DNA of 42,511 nt from NCBI GenBank assembly GCA_030148605.1, contig JASBTD010000019.1:1-42511 (forward strand), read 5' to 3'. A program made the position numbers and the translations under genes. This DNA is from Erythrobacter sp. (lineage in GTDB: Bacteria; Pseudomonadota; Alphaproteobacteria; Sphingomonadales; Sphingomonadaceae). Shown one piece after another: positions 37,479 to 42,511 of this stretch (its first letter is position 1; every line of letters starts with the position of its first letter). Under the pieces are notes generated by a model. That model saw only the letters and a list, made by a program, of their open reading frames with translations. It did no database searches and was not told the origin of the DNA.

Positions 37479-38938
37479 GATGCCAGGAACAGCGCGGCTG
37501 CTGCCTTGTCCGCCAGATCACCCAGCGAAGGCGTGAGCAGATAGCCGAGCGGCGAAATGATCAGCGTGGTGATGCCCAGAACGGCCCAATGCGCCTTGTC
37601 GCTCTTGCCCGTTACAGCACCCGCCGGTTCATCGAACATGATGATCTTGCAGACCTTGAGATAGTAGAACGCGCCGATCACACTGGCCGCAATACCGATC
37701 GCTGCGAGCGCAATCATGTCAGCTTCGACCGCTGCCTGAAACACCACGAACTTGCCCCAGAACCCGAACAGCGGCGGGATGCCCGCCAGGCTCAGCATCA
37801 GGAAGAAGATGCACCATGCCAGCAGCGGTTGTTCGCGCACCATGCCCGCCATGCTGGAGATGCTTTCAACTGGTGCCCCATCAGCGTCTTTCAGCATCAG
37901 CACTGCGACAAAGCTGCCCAGCGACATCGCCATATAGATCCAGAGGTACACCATCATCGCGCTGGCGCCTTGCTGCGTTGCCGCAGCCAGGCCGATCAGG
38001 ATGAAGCCGACATTGTTGATCGAGGAGAACGCGAGCAGCCGCTTGATGTTCTCCTGCCCGATCGCGCCCAGCGCGCCAACCACAATCGACGCCAGCGCGA
38101 TGAAGATCACGATCTGCTGCCACGCGTCCACCTGATTGCCAAACACGTCAAACGCAACGCGCGCGGTCAGGGCAACTGCGGCTACCTTGGGAGCAGTCGC
38201 GAAGAAGGCTGTCACCGGGGTTGGCGCGCCTTCGTAAACGTCGGGCGTCCACATGTGGAACGGCACAGCGGAAATCTTGAACGCCAGCCCCACCAGCACA
38301 AACACGATGCCGAACAGCGCGCCGGTTGACAGTTCGCCTGAAAGCGCAGCGGATACTCCGGTAAAGCTGGTGCTGCCGGTAAACCCGTAGACCAGGCTCA
38401 TACCATACAGCAGAATGCCGGATGCAAGCGCGCCAAGCACAAAGTATTTCAGGCCCGCTTCAGCCGACTTGTCGTCCGTCCTCAGGATCGAGGCGAGCAC
38501 ATATGCGGCAAGGCTGTTAAGCTCCAAGCCGACATACAACGTCAGGAAATCGCCCGCAGAGACCATGATGCTCATGCCCAGCGCAGCGAACACAACCAGC
38601 ACCGGATATTCGGCACGCATCGCATTCAGGCGATTGAAATAGCTCGGCGCGACCAAAAGGCAGCCGATAGCGCCAAGATAGATCAGCGATTTGGCGAAGG
38701 CCGCAAACGCATCGGCGCGCATCAAATCACCGAAAGCTGATGTGCTCGCGCCCATCAAGCCATCATGCAGCGTGGGGACGAGAAGGATGCCGGCGACAAA
38801 CAGGCCGATGCTCGCGAGGTAGGTGTTAAGCTGCGCGCGCGCATCGCCGCCCCATGCCGCGATCAGCAAGAGGATCATGCCTGTGCCGGTCAGCACAAGC
38901 TCAGGCGCGATCAGCGCAAAGGAGGCTGCAAAGTCCAT
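37475..38938 (-). CDS. nuoN: NADH-quinone oxidoreductase subunit N
   Basis: Proton-pumping antiporter-like membrane subunit of respiratory complex I, 487 residues with about 14 membrane helices. The Mrp-antiporter core is seen at VAPSYFNRLNAMRAEYP, the YFVLGALASGILLYGMSLVYG stretch split by the TM7 lysine region, and FSSINNVGFILIGLA. The conserved GIPPLFGFWGKFVVFQAA follows. The ATG shares a base with the nuoM stop (TGATG). It is the last nuo gene, followed by birA. Confidence 0.96.
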   Translation of the reverse strand: MDFAASFALIAPELVLTGTGMILLLIAAWGGDARAQLNTYLASIGLFVAGILLVPTLHDGLMGASTSAFGDLMRADAFAAFAKSLIYLGAIGCLLVAPSYFNRLNAMRAEYPVLVVFAALGMSIMVSAGDFLTLYVGLELNSLAAYVLASILRTDDKSAEAGLKYFVLGALASGILLYGMSLVYGFTGSTSFTGVSAALSGELSTGALFGIVFVLVGLAFKISAVPFHMWTPDVYEGAPTPVTAFFATAPKVAAVALTARVAFDVFGNQVDAWQQIVIFIALASIVVGALGAIGQENIKRLLAFSSINNVGFILIGLAAATQQGASAMMVYLWIYMAMSLGSFVAVLMLKDADGAPVESISSMAGMVREQPLLAWCIFFLMLSLAGIPPLFGFWGKFVVFQAAVEADMIALAAIGIAASVIGAFYYLKVCKIIMFDEPAGAVTGKSDKAHWAVLGITTLIISPLGYLLTPSLGDLADKAAAALFLAS

Positions 38939-40491
38939 CAGTGGGCTCCCTCCCCGTGATCTTCGCCAGCATGCGACATTTCATTGGCAATCACGCCAGT
39001 CGGTTCGCCAATCACAAGCTGGCTGTCTCCTTCAGGGGCCGCGCGCGCCAGACGCGCTTCGAGCGCGGCGATATCCTGTCGCATCGGGGCAAGGAAGCTT
39101 TCAGGATACACGCCCATCCACAAAACAGCAGCGGCGATGGGTGCAAGCATGAGCCACTCGCGCTTGTCCAAATCGAGCATTGCGGCAGCGTCAGCGTTCT
39201 TCTGATCGCCGAAAGCAACCCGGCGATAGAGATACAGCATGTAACCAGCGCCAAGAATGATGCCGGTGGTGCAGATCAGTGCGACCCAGGTCGAAGCTTC
39301 ATAAATCCCGGCGAGCGCCAGGAATTCACCGATGAAGTTGCTGGTGCCTGGCAGGCCCACGCTCGCCATGGTGAACAGCAGGAAGAACAGCGCGTAATAG
39401 GGCATGTTGATGCTGAGACCGCCGTAGCGCGAAATCTCGCGCGTATGCAGCCGGTCGTAAATTACGCCAACGCACAGGAACAGCGCGCCCGATACCAGCC
39501 CGTGACCGAGCATGATCATCATCGCGCCTTCCAGCCCCTGAACATTGAAGGCGAACAGGCCCGCGGTGACAATCGCCATGTGCGCGACGGAGGAATAGGC
39601 AATCAGCTTCTTCATATCGTGCTGGACCAACGCAATCAGGCTGGTGACGACGACGGCGATCATCGACAGAGCGAAGATCAACCAAGCCAGCTGCGCGCTT
39701 GCTTCGGGGAACATCGGCAGGCTGAAACGGATGAAGCCATAACCGCCCAGCTTCAACAGCACGCCTGCCAGGATGACCGAACCAGCGGTCGGCGCCTGAA
39801 CGTGTGCATCGGGCAGCCAGGTGTGGACCGGCCACATCGGCATTTTCACTGCAAAGCTGGCGAAGAAGGCGAGGAACAGCCAGAACTGCGCATCCGGATC
39901 GAAATCATACTGCATCAATGTCGGGATGTCGGATGTGCCCGCAGTGCTGACCATCCAGAACATTGCGATCAGCATCAACACCGAGCCGAGCAGCGTGTAG
40001 AGGAAGAACTTGTAGCTCGCGTAAATCCTGTTGTCCCCGCCCCAAACGCCGATGATCAGATACATCGGGATCAGGCCCGCCTCGAAGAAGATGTAGAACA
40101 GGAACAGGTCCTGCGCGGCGAAAACACCGATCATCAGCACTTCCATGATCAGGAAGGCGGCCATGTACTCGCCAACGCGCTTGGTGATCGCTTCCCAGCT
40201 CGCCAGGATGCAGATCGGCATCAGGAACACGCTAAGCATGATCAGCATCAGTGCAATACCATCAATGCCTAGCGCGTATTCAAAGCCTGCAAACAGCGGC
40301 GCGGTCTCGGTAAACTGCCACTGCGCCCCGCCAATCTCGTAATTGGCCCACAGAACCACGCCGAGCGCCAGATTGACCAGCGTCGCAACCAGCGCGGTCA
40401 TGCGCGCCGTCTGCGCTTCAAGGAAGAAACACGCGATACCCGCAATCAGCGGGACCAGCAGCATTGCGGAAAGGATTGGAAAACCTTCCAT
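38938..40491 (-). CDS. nuoM: NADH-quinone oxidoreductase subunit M
   Basis: Second antiporter-like subunit of complex I, about 517 residues with 14 membrane helices. Signatures seen are the TM5 glutamate region (LLMIEVLMI-like, here FLIMEVLMIGVFAAQD), the lysine-bearing FFASFAVKMPMWPVHTWLPDAH and KKLIAYSSVAHMAIVTAG. The C-terminus is an Ala/Glu tail with HAGEDHGEGAH. The ATG at 40491 overlaps the nuoL stop as TGATG, the same junction as nuoM/nuoN, and gives the family start [12 protein letters not shown]; an ATG 15 bases upstream is less likely. Confidence 0.96.
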   Translation of the reverse strand: MEGFPILSAMLLVPLIAGIACFFLEAQTARMTALVATLVNLALGVVLWANYEIGGAQWQFTETAPLFAGFEYALGIDGIALMLIMLSVFLMPICILASWEAITKRVGEYMAAFLIMEVLMIGVFAAQDLFLFYIFFEAGLIPMYLIIGVWGGDNRIYASYKFFLYTLLGSVLMLIAMFWMVSTAGTSDIPTLMQYDFDPDAQFWLFLAFFASFAVKMPMWPVHTWLPDAHVQAPTAGSVILAGVLLKLGGYGFIRFSLPMFPEASAQLAWLIFALSMIAVVVTSLIALVQHDMKKLIAYSSVAHMAIVTAGLFAFNVQGLEGAMMIMLGHGLVSGALFLCVGVIYDRLHTREISRYGGLSINMPYYALFFLLFTMASVGLPGTSNFIGEFLALAGIYEASTWVALICTTGIILGAGYMLYLYRRVAFGDQKNADAAAMLDLDKREWLMLAPIAAAVLWMGVYPESFLAPMRQDIAALEARLARAAPEGDSQLVIGEPTGVIANEMSHAGEDHGEGAH

Positions 40492-42482
40492 CAGAACAGG
40501 ACCCATGTGATTGCAGCGACCAGGCCGAGCAGCATGATCAGCGCGTAGCTATTGAGATATCCGGACTGCACCTTCTTCGCGACGAGCGCGCCGCGCTGCA
40601 CCAGCCATGCGGCGCCGTTCGGACCGAAGCGGTCGATCGTCCCTTCATCGCCCTTCTTCCAGAAGATGCCGCCCAGCCAGAACGCCGGCTTGACGAAGAT
40701 GAGGTTGTAGAGCTCGTCAAAGTACCATTTGTTGAACACGAAATTGTGCACCACGCGGAACTGCGCGACAAACTTGCCCGGGATCGAGGTGTTCCTGATG
40801 TAAGCGAACCATGCCCCGATGAAGCCCAGCACCATTACGATGAAGGCTGCGTATTTCACGGAGTACGGCACAGCATGCATCGCGTGGATCAGCGGCTCGT
40901 TGTAGAAGATGGACTCGCCCCAGAATTCGGCGCTGTCGAGGAACCATGGCGCGAAAACCTGCCCTGCGAATACGGCACCGATAGTCAATACGCCCAGCGG
41001 CACCAGCATGGTCAGCGGGCTTTCATGCGGATGATAGCCACCGGTTGTGTCTTCCCCGGCCTGTTCGGGCGTCTTGTGGACGCTGTGCTGGATATGCTCG
41101 CTCTCGATCCAGCGCGGCTTGCCCCAGAAGGTCAGGAACATCAGGCGCCAGCTGTAGAAGCTGGTCAGCAGAGCTGCTGTCACGCCCATCCAAAAAGCGA
41201 AATTCGCCATATCCGTGCCGCGTGCGAAGGCGACTTCGATGATTGCGTCCTTTGACCAGAAACCGGCGAAGCCGACGCCCAGGTGATAGACACCAAGGCC
41301 GGTGATCGCGAGCGTGCCCGCCATCATCGCCCAGAAGGTGAGCGGGATGTGCTTACGCAGGCCGCCGTAATAGCGCATGTCCTGCTCATGGTGCATCGCG
41401 TGGATGACAGAGCCTGCGCCAAGGAACAGCAGCGCCTTGAAGAAGGCGTGCGTAAAGAGGTGGAACATGGCGACGCCATATGCCCCCACGCCCGCTGCAA
41501 AGAACATATAGCCCAGCTGAGAGCAGGTTGAGTACGCGATCACGCGTTTGATGTCCCACTGGGTGGTCCCAATCGTAGCGGCGAAGAAACAGGTCGCAGC
41601 GCCCACGAAGATCACCATGGTCAGGGCAATAGGCGCCGCTTCGAACATCGGTGACAGGCGGCACACCATGAATACGCCCGCTGTCACCATGGTCGCCGCG
41701 TGGATCAGCGCGGAGACCGGCGTCGGGCCTTCCATCGCGTCAGGCAACCAGGTGTGAAGGCCCAGCTGCGCGGATTTACCCATCGCACCGATGAACAGCA
41801 GGATGCACAGGATATCCATCGTGTGCATGCGATAGCCAAGGAATCCGATGGTCGAGCCGGTCATGCCCGGCGCGGCGGCAAGGATTTCCGGGATCGACGT
41901 CGTTTGGAACACCAGCCATGTGCCGAAAATGCCCAACATAAAGCCCAAATCACCCACGCGGTTGACCACGAAGGCCTTGATCGCGGCGGCATTGGCGCTC
42001 GGCTTCTTGAACCAGAAACCGATCAGCAAGTAACTCGCGAGGCCAACCCCTTCCCAGCCAAAGAACATCTGGACGAGGTTGTCAGCCGTCACCAGCATCA
42101 ACATCGCGAAAGTAAACAGGCTGAGATACGCGAAGAAGCGCGGCTGATCCGGGTCTTCCTCCATATAGCCCCAGCTATAGAGGTGCACGAGCGCGGACAC
42201 GGTGGTGATCACCACCAGCATCACGGCGGTCAGCGTGTCGACGCGCAGCGCCCAGTCAAAACTCAGCGTGCCGCTCTCGACCCATTTCATGACCGGAACG
42301 ACGCTCGCGGCCTCACTACCGGTCAGGAAACCGATGAAAATCGGCCAACTCAGGATACAGCTGATGAACAACGCGCCTGTCGTGAGCGACTTGGCAATGG
42401 TGTTGCCCAGCATGCGATTGCCCAGCCCCGCGACGATGGCCGCGAGCAACGGCAGGAAAACGATGAAGATTATCGGGTGCAC
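40491..42482 (-). CDS. nuoL: NADH-quinone oxidoreductase subunit L
   Basis: Largest antiporter-like subunit of complex I, 663 residues with about 16 helices and the long lateral helix near the C-terminus. Signatures seen are [58 protein letters not shown] and [18 protein letters not shown]. The start is GTG at 42482, the only one in the frame near the fold, with GGGGG 7 bases upstream. A REP-like repeat begins 10 bases upstream, separating it from nuoK, which would lie outside the window. Confidence 0.95.
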   Translation of the reverse strand: MHPIIFIVFLPLLAAIVAGLGNRMLGNTIAKSLTTGALFISCILSWPIFIGFLTGSEAASVVPVMKWVESGTLSFDWALRVDTLTAVMLVVITTVSALVHLYSWGYMEEDPDQPRFFAYLSLFTFAMLMLVTADNLVQMFFGWEGVGLASYLLIGFWFKKPSANAAAIKAFVVNRVGDLGFMLGIFGTWLVFQTTSIPEILAAAPGMTGSTIGFLGYRMHTMDILCILLFIGAMGKSAQLGLHTWLPDAMEGPTPVSALIHAATMVTAGVFMVCRLSPMFEAAPIALTMVIFVGAATCFFAATIGTTQWDIKRVIAYSTCSQLGYMFFAAGVGAYGVAMFHLFTHAFFKALLFLGAGSVIHAMHHEQDMRYYGGLRKHIPLTFWAMMAGTLAITGLGVYHLGVGFAGFWSKDAIIEVAFARGTDMANFAFWMGVTAALLTSFYSWRLMFLTFWGKPRWIESEHIQHSVHKTPEQAGEDTTGGYHPHESPLTMLVPLGVLTIGAVFAGQVFAPWFLDSAEFWGESIFYNEPLIHAMHAVPYSVKYAAFIVMVLGFIGAWFAYIRNTSIPGKFVAQFRVVHNFVFNKWYFDELYNLIFVKPAFWLGGIFWKKGDEGTIDRFGPNGAAWLVQRGALVAKKVQSGYLNSYALIMLLGLVAAITWVLF

Positions 42483-42492
42483 TTAAAAACCC

Positions 42493-42511
42493 CCGCTCGG
42501 GCTGAGCTTGT
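42493..42511. repeat. REP-like repeat, truncated by the window edge
   Basis: The last 19 bases match the left arm of the repeat at 18673 in 15 of 19 positions, including the core CTGAGC-TTGT. It runs off the window. Relative to nuoL it is oriented as the trpC-proximal arm is relative to trpC. Confidence 0.7.

Noticed and set aside
38854..40272. 472-residue plus-strand open frame opposite nuoM
   Set aside because: Antisense shadow; rich in His/Gln/Asp as expected from reversed hydrophobic codons.

Overview
The window is a chromosomal segment of an alphaproteobacterium. It fits best in Sphingomonadales, probably Erythrobacteraceae. This rests on gene order and signals: a lipoyl-fused pyruvate dehydrogenase E1-beta, a GTTC-N7-GTTC LexA box, an RpoH-type promoter with a ROSE-like RNA thermometer, the run nuoLMN-birA-coaX-rnj-DUF1467, and REP-like repeats with the core CTGAGC(T/C)TGTCGAAG. 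The genus is inference. Nearly all of it is core genome; I see no prophage, insertion sequence, CRISPR array or toxin-antitoxin pair.

Layout. 1-3692 (minus): pdhB (cut by the window edge), pdhA, ftsB and an acyl-CoA dehydrogenase. 3853-5971 (plus): an MscS channel and an MFS transporter whose end runs into tRNA-Arg(CCT), which is on the minus strand. 6068-7626 (minus): DUF1178, a Nit-type amidohydrolase and grxC. 7682-8291 (plus): a small heat-shock gene with a sigma-32-like promoter and a three-hairpin ROSE-like leader. 8655-11592 (minus): pyrG, secG and tpiA. 11789-22152 (plus): ppiD, trpE, a lipoprotein, a proline iminopeptidase, trpG, trpD, trpC, moaC, moeA and lexA. 22184-24301 (minus): comEC. 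24411-27381 (plus): gltX, gltA and a small membrane protein. 27388-31328 (minus): an accessory cluster holding a histidine-kinase-like protein without its phospho-acceptor His, an unknown helical protein, a nucleotidyltransferase-like/membrane fusion, and an Hpt-like protein without its His. 31399-34020 (plus): an 873-residue membrane-anchored coiled-coil protein that resembles TipN in architecture. 34033-42482 (minus): nuoL-nuoM-nuoN-birA-coaX-rnj-DUF1467 with overlapping or near-overlapping genes.

How the genes work together. The pdh, gltA, tpiA and nuo genes form the line from triose phosphate through acetyl-CoA and citrate to the respiratory chain. trpE/G/D/C make the first part of the tryptophan pathway, but two unrelated genes sit between the two anthranilate synthase subunits. 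moaC and moeA serve molybdenum cofactor synthesis. lexA has its own SOS promoter. Heat control of the small Hsp gene looks double: RpoH at transcription and an RNA hairpin at translation.

The least explained part is 27388-34020. Two signalling proteins there have lost their phospho-acceptor histidines. They lie beside a fusion of two enzyme folds whose catalytic motifs look eroded, and beside a polarity-factor-like coiled-coil protein. Two possible CtrA half-site pairs lie in the same stretch. All assignments come from reading the sequence; no database search was run.
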